Shown piece by piece: positions 21,111 through 28,030 of a DNA stretch of 28,702 nucleotides. Source of the stretch: JAFGKM01 sp964413825 (GTDB lineage Bacteria > Ratteibacteria > UBA8468 > B48-G9 > JAFGKM01); assembly GCA_964413825.1 (NCBI GenBank), contig CAYPTS010000017.1, forward strand, positions 1-28,702, in the 5' to 3' direction. Numbering within the stretch: the stretch's first letter is position 1; each line of letters begins with the position of its first letter. A program made the position numbers and the translations under genes. The notes below the pieces were generated by a model. The model ran no database searches. It saw only the letters and a program-made list of their open reading frames with translations, and was not told the origin of the DNA.

Positions 21111-22994
21111 ATGACAGAAAGGTTACAGAAAAAACTGGGCCTGCCGGAGGTTTTCTGCATAGCCGCCGGAGCGATGATAAGTTCAGGGATTTTTATTCTG
21201 CCGGGGCTTGCCTTTGCTCAAGCCGGGCCTGCGGTTATAGTTTCTTACCTTATAGCGGCGCTTGCCTGCATTCCTACCATATTGAGCATGTCCGAACTGA
21301 CCTCCGCCATGCCCAAAGCCGGCGGCGACTATTTTTACATAGCCAGAGGATTCGGACCGCTTGTCGGTACGATAGCCGGTTTCGGTTCATGGTTCGCTTT
21401 AAGTTTTAAAAGTTCCTGGGCGTTGATTGGAATGGGTGTGTATCTCAGTTTAATAACTCCTTTTTCCATGCAGGGGATAGCGGTTGTCCTTTGCGCGTTT
21501 TTCGTCCTGCTGAACATATTCGGGGTCAAGGAAGCAAGCAGGTTTCAGGTTGCCCTGGTTGCGGGACTTCTGGGCATTATGTCCCTGTACGTTTTAAGAG
21601 GAGCGGCTCATATAAATACGGCAAATCTGACCCCGTTTTTTCCCAACGGGCATCTTGCCATGTTCGGTGCGGCAAGTTTTGTTTTTGTCGCTTACGGCGG
21701 CCTGACCAAGATAGTTGCCATGGCTGAAGAGATTGAAAAACCCGAAAGGAATCTTCTTCTGGGCATGGTGCTGGCTTTGTCCGTAACGGCGTTGTTATAT
21801 GTTCTGGTTGTTCTGGTGACGGTAGGGGTGGTTGAGCCCGAAACGCTGAAAGGAACACTTATGCCCATATCGAAAGGAGCGGAAGCATTCAGCGGGGGTA
21901 TTTTTCAGAAAGCAATCGGTCTGGCGGCGTGCCTTGCGTTTCTTACTACAGCGAATGCAGGCATCATGAGCGCATCAAGGTATCTTCTCGGGATGAGCAG
22001 GGACGGGCATATACCTGCAGGTTTTCAGACAATAAGCCCGCGTTTCAAAACTCCTTATGTCGCGATACTTGCCACCGGTTTGTTTATGACCTGCGCCATC
22101 CTTGCCCTGAAACTGGAAATTCTGGTAAAGATAGGCTCGGTTATTTTTCTCCTCCTCTATATTTTTGCCAATGCAACGGTTATCTTGTTCAGGGAAAGCA
22201 GGCTTGCCAATTACCGTCCGACGTTCCGTTCGCCGCTGTATCCGTATCTGCAGATAACAGGCGTTCTTCTGACCGGCTTTCTTCTTCTTGAGGTGGCGAC
22301 GGGAGTATTGTTCCTGACCCTGATTTTCCTTTTTGCAAGTGCGATGTTTTACAAGCATGCCGTGCACAACAAGGTTGTGCGGGACTCCGCTCTCGGACAT
22401 GTCGTGAGGCAACTCATACGCGTTGACAAGGAGTTGACAACTGTGGACGTATCCACGGAACTCAAGGACATAGTAATATTAAGGGACAAGATGGAAGACG
22501 ACAGTTATTACCAGAAACTGAAGCATGAAATTTTCGACGACATCATAGGCAAAAGCAGTGTCCTCGACATAAAGGAACCCGTCAAGATAGAGCCTTTGTT
22601 CAGACGTGCGGCCGAGTCTCTGTCAAAAGAACTGCCGCTCGATAAACTTGCTCTCCTGAAAGGATTTATGGAGCGGGAAAAGACGTCTTCCACCGTTGTG
22701 GAGCCCGGAATAGCCGTCCCCCATCTCATAGTCGCGGGGAAAGACATGCTGAAGATTCTTTTCGTGCGGGCAAGGGAGGGAGTTGTTTTTCCCGACGGCA
22801 GGCTTGTGCACATCATGATTGTGGTCGTCAGTTCCGCCGACAGGCGGCACCTGCATTTGAAACTGCTGGGCTATTTTGTTAGTATGATAGAAGACCCGGA
22901 TTTCAGCAACGAGTGGCTCTTGAAACTGGAAGAGAAGCAGTTGGCGGGCAAGGTTTTCGAGTTTATAAGCAGGAAGATTTCCGTCCGGAGGTAA
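21111..22994 (+). CDS. APC-family amino acid permease with C-terminal PTS EIIA-like domain
   Basis: This 627-residue protein joins two modules. Residues 1-420 are an APC transporter with about 12 membrane helices; its first helix has the family motif FCIAAGAMISSGIFILPGLA (GxxxGxGIF-like), followed by SELTSAMPKAGGDYFYIARG. After a charged linker (about 430-470), residues about 470-620 resemble a PTS EIIA type 2 (fructose/mannitol or PtsN-like) domain, with REKTSSTVVEPGIAVPHLIV placing His538 at the phosphorylation position and RLVHIMIVVVSSADRRHLHL after it. This suggests transport controlled by phosphorylation or by nitrogen/carbon state. No PTS EI or HPr gene is in the window. It begins 23 nt after the epimerase gene. 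Confidence 0.85.
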   Translation: MTERLQKKLGLPEVFCIAAGAMISSGIFILPGLAFAQAGPAVIVSYLIAALACIPTILSMSELTSAMPKAGGDYFYIARGFGPLVGTIAGFGSWFALSFKSSWALIGMGVYLSLITPFSMQGIAVVLCAFFVLLNIFGVKEASRFQVALVAGLLGIMSLYVLRGAAHINTANLTPFFPNGHLAMFGAASFVFVAYGGLTKIVAMAEEIEKPERNLLLGMVLALSVTALLYVLVVLVTVGVVEPETLKGTLMPISKGAEAFSGGIFQKAIGLAACLAFLTTANAGIMSASRYLLGMSRDGHIPAGFQTISPRFKTPYVAILATGLFMTCAILALKLEILVKIGSVIFLLLYIFANATVILFRESRLANYRPTFRSPLYPYLQITGVLLTGFLLLEVATGVLFLTLIFLFASAMFYKHAVHNKVVRDSALGHVVRQLIRVDKELTTVDVSTELKDIVILRDKMEDDSYYQKLKHEIFDDIIGKSSVLDIKEPVKIEPLFRRAAESLSKELPLDKLALLKGFMEREKTSSTVVEPGIAVPHLIVAGKDMLKILFVRAREGVVFPDGRLVHIMIVVVSSADRRHLHLKLLGYFVSMIEDPDFSNEWLLKLEEKQLAGKVFEFISRKISVRR

Positions 22995-23018
22995 ACTTGA
23001 GAATGGAGGAGCAGATTC

Positions 23019-23123
23019 AGTTCGCCGGATAGCAAGGCGGCAAGGAGGATGGCGAGGAGGCATACTGAAAACGTATGTTGACGAAGCCTACGACGAAGCC
23101 AACGATGCTATCGGGATGAAATC
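23019..23123. repeat. Family C dispersed repeat, copy 2
   Basis: AGTTCGCCGGATAGCAAG at 23019 is followed by GCGGCAAGGAGGATGGCGAG, a central CATAC...GTATG palindrome, GACGAAGCC repeats, GATGCTATC (pairing with GGATAGC at the start) and GGGATGAAATC. It fills the gap between the permease and coaC genes and ends 14 nt before the coaC ATG, leaving no obvious Shine-Dalgarno. Confidence 0.8.
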
Positions 23124-23137
23124 AATCTGCTGTAACT

Positions 23138-23677
23138 ATGAAAAAGAACATAGTAATAGGAGTGTGCGGCTCCATCGCCGCATACAAGAGCGCGGAGATT
23201 GTGCGCGGGTTTGTCAAGAAGGGGTGGTGCGTGCAGGTTGTGATGACCGAAGAATCAAAGCATTTCATAACTCCGCTGACACTTGCATCGCTTTCCGGAA
23301 GGGCTGTTTATTCCGACATGTTCAATATGGAAGGCTTTACAGAAAACCATATTTCCATATCGGATTTTGCCGACGTCTTCCTTATAGCGCCCGCTACCGC
23401 CAACGTGATAGGAAAAATCGCCGCAGGCATATGCGACGACCTTCTGACCTGTGCTGTCTGCGCCTTCAAAGGCCCTGTTGTTATCGCGCCGGCGATGAAC
23501 GAGAACATGTGGGAAAACAGGCTGGTGCGGGAAAATGTTGCAAAACTTAAGAAAAACGGTTATCATTTCGCAGGGCCGGAAAAAGGGGCGCTTGCCTGCG
23601 GCAGGGAGGGCGCCGGCAGGCTGGCGAGCGTGGATGCAATAGTAGAGAAAGTCGAAAAGACAACGGAGGACGCATAA
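23138..23677 (+). CDS. coaC: Phosphopantothenoylcysteine decarboxylase (CoaC), stand-alone
   Basis: This 179-residue FMN-dependent enzyme decarboxylates 4'-phosphopantothenoylcysteine in coenzyme A synthesis. It has VCGSIAAYKSAEIV at the flavin site, the catalytic His71 in ENHISISDFAD, LIAPATANVIGKIAAGICDD, the PAMNENMW motif with Asn121, and the substrate-recognition flap with Cys154 in GALACGREGAGRL. Spacing agrees with the H75/N125/C158 trio of E. coli CoaBC. In most bacteria this domain is fused to phosphopantothenate-cysteine ligase (CoaB); here the protein ends after the decarboxylase domain and the next gene is an aminotransferase, immediately adjacent. A separate coaB would have to lie elsewhere. 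Confidence 0.93.
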   Translation: MKKNIVIGVCGSIAAYKSAEIVRGFVKKGWCVQVVMTEESKHFITPLTLASLSGRAVYSDMFNMEGFTENHISISDFADVFLIAPATANVIGKIAAGICDDLLTCAVCAFKGPVVIAPAMNENMWENRLVRENVAKLKKNGYHFAGPEKGALACGREGAGRLASVDAIVEKVEKTTEDA

Positions 23678-25033
23678 ATGGGAAAGAGTTATCCGCTGGT
23701 GCCGAAAAAGGTGCCGGCAGTAGAAACGAAGTACAGAAGGATTAAGACCGAAATACCTGCGCCGGAGTCGATTCCTGCGCTTGAGAAACTCAGGAAGTAC
23801 GAGCCCGTTTCCATGAGCGGACAGCCGACCGTGGTTTGGGACAGGGCAGAGGGTATCAACGTTTACGACAGGCACGGCAACAAGTGGCTTGATTTCAGTT
23901 CAGGGGTTCTGGTGATAAACGCGGGGCATGCCGCGCCGGAAGTTCTGTCGGAGATAAAAAAACAGGTTGAAAAGCCGCTCCTGCACAACTACTGCTTTCC
24001 TTCGGAGATACGCGCACAACTGGTGGAAAAACTCGCATCCGTTTCGCCCGAGCCGCTGAAGAAGGTTTTTCTCCTGACCACCGGCGCGGAAGCGGTGGAG
24101 TGCGCGCTGAAACTGGCGAGAACCTATGGCAAGAAAAACAACAAAAAGGTCATGATTTCCTTCGAAGGGGCGTTTCACGGAAGAACCCTCGGCGCTCAGA
24201 TGCTCGGGGGAGTCGCCGCGCAGAAATCGTGGATAGCGAATCCCGACCCGGATATTTTTCAGGTCCCTTTTCCGGGCGAGCCGAGATGCAAGGACAGAAG
24301 TTTTGCCGCTTTCGAAAGGCGGATTAAAGAGCTCGGAGTCAATCCTGCAGATGTCTGCGGTGTGATTTCCGAAACGTACCAGGGGGTAAGCGCCGCGCTT
24401 ATGCCCGCTGAATATGCGCAGAGTTTGAGAAAATGGTGCGATGAAAACGGCGCCGTACTCATATTTGACGAGGTGCAGGCAGGCATGGGCAGAACCGGAA
24501 AGATGTTCGGTTTTCAGCACTACGGCATACTGCCCGACATCTTCTGCCTCGGCAAGGGAATCTCGAGTTCCCTGCCGCTTTCCGCAGTGGTCGGAAATAA
24601 AAAATATATGGACCTCTATGAGCCGGGCGCAATGACCAGCACGCATACCGGCAGTCCGCTGTCCTGTGCGGCCGCCCTGGGCAGTATAGCGGCGATAGAG
24701 AAAAACAACCTTGTGGAAAATGCCGCGGCGATGGGCAGGATTTTCGAGGAAGAACTGCAAAAGATGGAAAAACGGTTTGACTGCATACAGTTTGTCCGCG
24801 GGACGGGACTGGTATGGGGCGTGCAGTTCGGCAAGAAAGGCACCGAAACGCCGGACCCCGACACCGCGTACGAGGTGGTGGGCAGGTGCGTGGAAAAAGG
24901 GCTTCTCCTGTTTGCGCCCGTGGGGCTGGGCGGCGGAACTGTGAAGCTTAACCCTCCTTTGTGCATAAACGAGGAGGCGGTCAGAGAGGGATGCGCGGTG
25001 TTTGCAGAAGCGATAGCGGAGGTCTGCAAATGA
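23678..25033 (+). CDS. PLP-dependent class III aminotransferase (GABA-transaminase-like)
   Basis: This 451-residue fold-type I aminotransferase has SGVLVINAGHAAPEVL, TTGAEAVECALKLAR (134-148), the FEGAFHGRTLGA segment, the PLP-ring Asp264 in AVLIFDEVQAGMGRTG, and the Schiff-base Lys293 in CLGKGISSSLPLSAVVG. These class III features resemble 4-aminobutyrate and related omega-amino acid aminotransferases, but substrate cannot be assigned. It transfers amino groups between an omega-amino compound and a keto acid in the cytoplasm. It begins at the base following the coaC stop, so it is probably cotranscribed, and the next gene is a peptidase. A 108-nt repeat-bearing gap separates it from that peptidase. 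Confidence 0.9.
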   Translation: MGKSYPLVPKKVPAVETKYRRIKTEIPAPESIPALEKLRKYEPVSMSGQPTVVWDRAEGINVYDRHGNKWLDFSSGVLVINAGHAAPEVLSEIKKQVEKPLLHNYCFPSEIRAQLVEKLASVSPEPLKKVFLLTTGAEAVECALKLARTYGKKNNKKVMISFEGAFHGRTLGAQMLGGVAAQKSWIANPDPDIFQVPFPGEPRCKDRSFAAFERRIKELGVNPADVCGVISETYQGVSAALMPAEYAQSLRKWCDENGAVLIFDEVQAGMGRTGKMFGFQHYGILPDIFCLGKGISSSLPLSAVVGNKKYMDLYEPGAMTSTHTGSPLSCAAALGSIAAIEKNNLVENAAAMGRIFEEELQKMEKRFDCIQFVRGTGLVWGVQFGKKGTETPDPDTAYEVVGRCVEKGLLLFAPVGLGGGTVKLNPPLCINEEAVREGCAVFAEAIAEVCK

Positions 25034-25040
25034 CCAGTTA

Positions 25041-25125
25041 TGTGGGAGGCATCTCCCGATGCCGAAAGAATCGAGGTCAGGCTTGCCCGCCGAAGCCTTG
25101 GCGAAGGAGGGAGACCTCTCCCACA
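25041..25125. repeat. Dispersed inverted repeat (TGTGGGAG/CTCCCACA)
   Basis: TGTGGGAG (25041-25048) and CTCCCACA (25118-25125) are exact complements, extending imperfectly to 15 bp. The interior GGCTTGCCCGCCGAAGCCTT and GGCGAAGGAGGGAG resemble a repeat often seen between genes of draft environmental genomes. It makes a spurious in-frame extension of the following peptidase gene. Confidence 0.7.
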
Positions 25126-25141
25126 GGAAAAAGGAGTTACA

Positions 25142-26377
25142 ATGGAAATTAAAGAAGCGGTTGAACAAAACTTCAGAGAGTCCGTGGATTTCCTGAAAGA
25201 ATCCATGAGATTTCCCAGCGTTTCCGGAGAAGGAGAGGAAGGCGTGCAGAATTTTTTCAGGGAAGGGTTCTCCTTCATGGGGGACGCCAAACTGGTTCCT
25301 CTTCCGGCGGACATAAAGAAAGACCCCGAATACACATTCGGTGAAAAAGACCTTGACTATTCGAAACGGCATAACCTCGTGCTGGAATGCCCGTCTTCCG
25401 GCGGCGGCAGGTCGCTCATCATAAACTCGCACTGCGACGTGGTGCCCGCGAAACAGTGGGCGGAGGCCTTTTCGCCCGTGGAAAGAGACGGTTTTCTCTA
25501 CGGCAGGGGCGCATGCGACGCCAAGGGGCAGGTGGCGGTTATCTACCTTGCGCTTCGCGCCCTCAAGCAACTCGGCGTAAAACTTAAGGGGAAACTTACC
25601 GCACAGGTGGTGATAGAAGAAGAGGTCGGCGGCAACGGCGCGCTTGCGCTGATAAGGCAGGGGTATAAGGCGGACGGCGCCGTGGTTCTCGAGCCGAGCG
25701 GATTGAAGATATACCCCGCTAACAGGGGAGCGGTCTGGTTTAAACTGGACGTTTTCGGGAAATCCGTGCATATGGGGAGAATTACCGAGGGCGTGAGCGC
25801 GATTGAAAAGATGTGCCTGCTGGTAAGGCGGATGAAGGATTACGAGAAAAAACTGATAGCCGAGAGCAAAGGCGTTCCGCTGTTTGAAAAGTTTAAACAG
25901 CCGGTGCAGGTGAACTTCGGCACAATCAAAGGCGGCGGCTGGCCGTCGATGGTATGCGGGGAGGTGTCGATGGAGGGCGGTGTGGGCTTTCTGCCGAACA
26001 AGGACCTGGCGCTTGTCAAAAAGGAACTTGCCGGCGCGATAGAAAACTGCGGGGACGATTGGATTGCCGGCCATTACAAACTCTCTTTTCCGAAACTGCA
26101 CAACGATGCCTATGCGATACCCGCCGACCATCCGCTGGTGGAGGCGATGAAGAGCGCGGAGGCGGATTCCGGCGTTGAGCCCGGGGTGGAAGGATTTATC
26201 GCCAGTTGCGATGCGCGCCTGTTAAACAAGGTGGGCGGGATGCCGGTGGTGGTATTCGGGCCCGGAAAACTGGAGGATGCGCACTCGGACAGCGAGAAGG
26301 TGGAGACGGAACATATAAAGACTGCGGCGGAGATTCTTGTAAGAACGATAATCAACTGGTGCGGCGCGGAGGAATAG
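25142..26377 (+). CDS. M20-family metallopeptidase/deacylase (ArgE/DapE/CPG2-like)
   Basis: This 411-residue protein has the M20 dizinc motifs in order: IINSHCDVVP (first metal His plus catalytic Asp), GRGACDAKGQ (bridging Asp), VIEEEVGGNG (catalytic Glu and metal Glu), AVVLEPSG (metal Glu), and EDAHSDSE near the C-terminus (last metal His). The lid dimerisation domain sits between, with RGAVWFKLDVFGKSVHMG. It hydrolyses an amide bond of an N-acyl amino acid or small peptide. I chose ATG 25142 because AAAAAGGAG lies 6 nt before it; the longer in-frame start at 25040 begins within the dispersed repeat. With the adjacent aminotransferase it may degrade acylated amino acids; that is inference. 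Confidence 0.9.
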   Translation: MEIKEAVEQNFRESVDFLKESMRFPSVSGEGEEGVQNFFREGFSFMGDAKLVPLPADIKKDPEYTFGEKDLDYSKRHNLVLECPSSGGGRSLIINSHCDVVPAKQWAEAFSPVERDGFLYGRGACDAKGQVAVIYLALRALKQLGVKLKGKLTAQVVIEEEVGGNGALALIRQGYKADGAVVLEPSGLKIYPANRGAVWFKLDVFGKSVHMGRITEGVSAIEKMCLLVRRMKDYEKKLIAESKGVPLFEKFKQPVQVNFGTIKGGGWPSMVCGEVSMEGGVGFLPNKDLALVKKELAGAIENCGDDWIAGHYKLSFPKLHNDAYAIPADHPLVEAMKSAEADSGVEPGVEGFIASCDARLLNKVGGMPVVVFGPGKLEDAHSDSEKVETEHIKTAAEILVRTIINWCGAEE

Positions 26378-26381
26378 CAAA

Positions 26382-26431
26382 CCCCTCACTCCTGCCCTCT
26401 CCCCTCGGGGGAGGGGATGAGAGGTGAGGGG
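26382..26431. repeat. Palindrome with CCCCTCAC/GTGAGGGG arms
   Basis: CCCCTCAC (26382-26389) and GTGAGGGG (26424-26431) enclose a CCTCTCCCC/GGGGAGGGG inner stem. It is related to the element at 264-315. It fills the gap between the peptidase and the next oxidoreductase gene. Confidence 0.8.
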
Positions 26432-26448
26432 GAAACGGGGGAATAAAA

Positions 26449-27525
26449 ATGGTTAAACTGGGAGTGGTAGGGACAGGCAAGTTCGGGACCAACCTCCTGA
26501 ACACGTTTAAACAGTTGGAAGACGACGGCAGGTGCAAACTTGCGGCGATATGCGACATCAACAAGGAGATTCTTGACGGGCAGTGCAATAAATACGGCGT
26601 TAAGGGCTACACCGACTACAAGGAAATGATAGATGCGGAAAAAGACCTTGACGGGGTTGCGATTGCAACGCCCGACCCGTTCCACCGGGAGCCGGCCATA
26701 TACGCGGCGAACGCGGGCAGGCACGTTTTTGTGGAAAAGCCGATGGACGTGACGGTTGCCGGCTGTCAGGAAATGCTGGATGCCTGCAGGAAAAACAACG
26801 TATTACTGCAGGTGGATTTCCATAAGAGGTTCGACCCGTTCCACATTAAGATTAGAAACGATGTCAAACAGGGCATGGCCGGCGAAATTGAATACGGCTA
26901 CGCGCACATGGAGGACAAGATTGTGGTGCCGCGGGACTGGTTTCCCAACTGGGCGTCCAAGAGCTCGCCGGTATGGTTTCTCGGGGTGCACATGTTCGAC
27001 CTTGTAAGGTGGCTCATCGGAAGCAACGGCAAACGGGTATACGCGACGGGAAGGAAACTTAAACTGAAATCGCTCGGCGTAGACACCTATGATTCTGTCT
27101 CTGCGATGGTTGAGTTTGAAAACGGCGCTGCGGTGCACTTCGACGTTTCCTGGATACTGCCGGAGGATTTCGAGGCAATCGTTAATCAGGGGTTCCGCCT
27201 TGTCGGGACAAAAGGCATTATGGAATGCGACAGCCAGGACAGGGGCACACGGGTCTCTTTCGAGAAGGCGGGCGTACTTACGTACAACCCTGTATTCATA
27301 AACGAAAACATGGATGAAAGAACCGGCAGTGTAAGGTATTCCGGATACGGTATTGATAGTATAGCGGATTTCGTGTATAATCTTGAATACCTTGCCAAGG
27401 GCGGGGAACTGGAAAAACTGCAGGGAGGCATTACCGGACTGGGAGAGGACGGCATAGAGGTGACGAAAATAGCGGTTGCTGTCCACAGGTCCCTTGAAAC
27501 CGGCAAAATAGAACAGGTGAGGTAA
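26449..27525 (+). CDS. Gfo/Idh/MocA family oxidoreductase
   Basis: This 358-residue protein begins MVKLGVVGTGKFGTNLLNTF with the dinucleotide loop GTGKFG (8-13). ATPDPFHREPAIYAANAG follows, then the catalytic-lysine motif FVEKPM (94-99, Lys97), a DFHKRFDPFH segment and GVHMFDLVRWLIG (179-191), whose His181 and Asp184 are the usual proton-relay pair. The C-terminal beta-sheet domain is complete. Such enzymes oxidise hydroxyl groups of inositols and sugars, using NAD(P). It is the most canonical of the three Gfo/Idh proteins in the window; the substrate is not evident. A GGGGGA stretch 6-7 nt before the ATG can act as ribosome-binding site. Confidence 0.92.
   Translation: MVKLGVVGTGKFGTNLLNTFKQLEDDGRCKLAAICDINKEILDGQCNKYGVKGYTDYKEMIDAEKDLDGVAIATPDPFHREPAIYAANAGRHVFVEKPMDVTVAGCQEMLDACRKNNVLLQVDFHKRFDPFHIKIRNDVKQGMAGEIEYGYAHMEDKIVVPRDWFPNWASKSSPVWFLGVHMFDLVRWLIGSNGKRVYATGRKLKLKSLGVDTYDSVSAMVEFENGAAVHFDVSWILPEDFEAIVNQGFRLVGTKGIMECDSQDRGTRVSFEKAGVLTYNPVFINENMDERTGSVRYSGYGIDSIADFVYNLEYLAKGGELEKLQGGITGLGEDGIEVTKIAVAVHRSLETGKIEQVR
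27353..27381 (+). promoter_or_regulatory. Candidate sigma70 promoter for rpsP-trmD inside the upstream gene
   Basis: TTGATA (27353-27358), a 17-nt spacer and a perfect TATAAT (27376-27381) lie near the 3' end of the oxidoreductase gene, about 300 bp before rpsP. Hexamers and spacing are near consensus, and no better candidate exists between the two genes. Confidence 0.45.
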
Positions 27526-27542
27526 ATCACCCCCCCCACAAC

Positions 27543-27618
27543 TTGTCATTGCGAGGAATGCTTCAAATGACGAAGCAATCTCAATGGGATTGCCGCGCAA
27601 AAAACGCTCGCAATGACA
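27543..27618. repeat. Family B dispersed palindrome, copy 4
   Basis: TTGTCATTGCGAG (27543-27555) and CGCTCGCAATGACA (27605-27618) are the arms; the core is GAAGCAATCTCAATGGGATTGC. It is preceded by a C8 run and AAATCACC, which may be part of an interrupted family A leader. Confidence 0.9.
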
Positions 27619-27642
27619 GAAAGGGATGAAGAAAACGGTAGC

Positions 27643-27660
27643 CGCAGGCTTCAGCCTGCG
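27643..27660. repeat. CGCAGGCT/AGCCTGCG palindrome
   Basis: CGCAGGCT (27643-27650) and AGCCTGCG (27653-27660) form an 8-bp stem with a 2-nt loop. It ends 17 nt before the rpsP ATG, just ahead of its AAGGAG ribosome-binding site. It could be a small dispersed repeat or a translational control hairpin. Confidence 0.7.
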
Positions 27661-27677
27661 TATAAGGAGAAAACAAA

Positions 27678-27938
27678 ATGGCGGCAACAATAAGACTGGT
27701 GAGAAAAGGAAAAAGGAACAGGCCGTTTTTCAGGATTGTGGCGGTTAGCAAGGAGAAGGACGGCAGGGGCAACGTGCTGGAAACGCTCGGGCATTACGAC
27801 CCGCTTCCGAAAGAGGCGGCGGTTGACATCAAGGAAGACCGTCTGAACTACTGGTTCAGCGTGGGCGCAAGACCTTCGGCAACGGTAAAGTCCCTCCTTG
27901 AGAAGAAAGGCGTCCTTATCCCTCCCAACGTCAGTTAA
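27678..27938 (+). CDS. rpsP: 30S ribosomal protein S16
   Basis: This 86-residue protein has the S16 signature: AATIRLVRKGKRNRPFFRIV, VAVSKEKDGRGNVLETLGHYDP and VDIKEDRLNYWFSVGARPSATVKSLL. S16 binds 16S rRNA during early 30S assembly. AAGGAG lies 9 nt before the ATG. It precedes trmD, as in many bacteria, but the genes usually found between or beside them (KH-domain protein, rimM) are not in the gap: only a family B half copy separates the two. Confidence 0.98.
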   Translation: MAATIRLVRKGKRNRPFFRIVAVSKEKDGRGNVLETLGHYDPLPKEAAVDIKEDRLNYWFSVGARPSATVKSLLEKKGVLIPPNVS

Positions 27939-27942
27939 AAAA

Positions 27943-28030
27943 GACAAAATCGCGATTACTCCTTCACTTGTCATTGCGAGGAGCAAAGCGACGAAGCAAT
28001 CTCAATGATAAATGGGGGCACGCGGGGTAA
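27943..28030 (+). repeat. Family A leader carrying a half family B element, upstream of trmD
   Basis: GACAAAATCGCGATTACTCC (27943-27962) resembles the left part of family A. At 27968-28009 a left-half family B copy follows (TTGTCATTGCGAGGAGC, ending GCAATCTCAATGA). The tail GGGGTAA then touches the trmD ATG. The right arm of B is missing. Confidence 0.6.

Noticed and set aside
25040..25141. Upstream in-frame extension of the M20 peptidase
   Set aside because: The 34 extra codons are encoded by a dispersed inverted repeat, and a good AAGGAG site precedes the internal ATG at 25142.
23900..26131. 743-residue open frame on the minus strand
   Set aside because: It is antisense to the well-supported aminotransferase and M20 peptidase genes, has no recognisable domain, and crosses the intergenic repeat. 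High GC in the third codon position of the real genes explains the lack of stops.
6719..28009. CRISPR array
   Set aside because: The repeats are palindromic, single and scattered between genes at kilobase distances, with no regular spacers and no cas genes.
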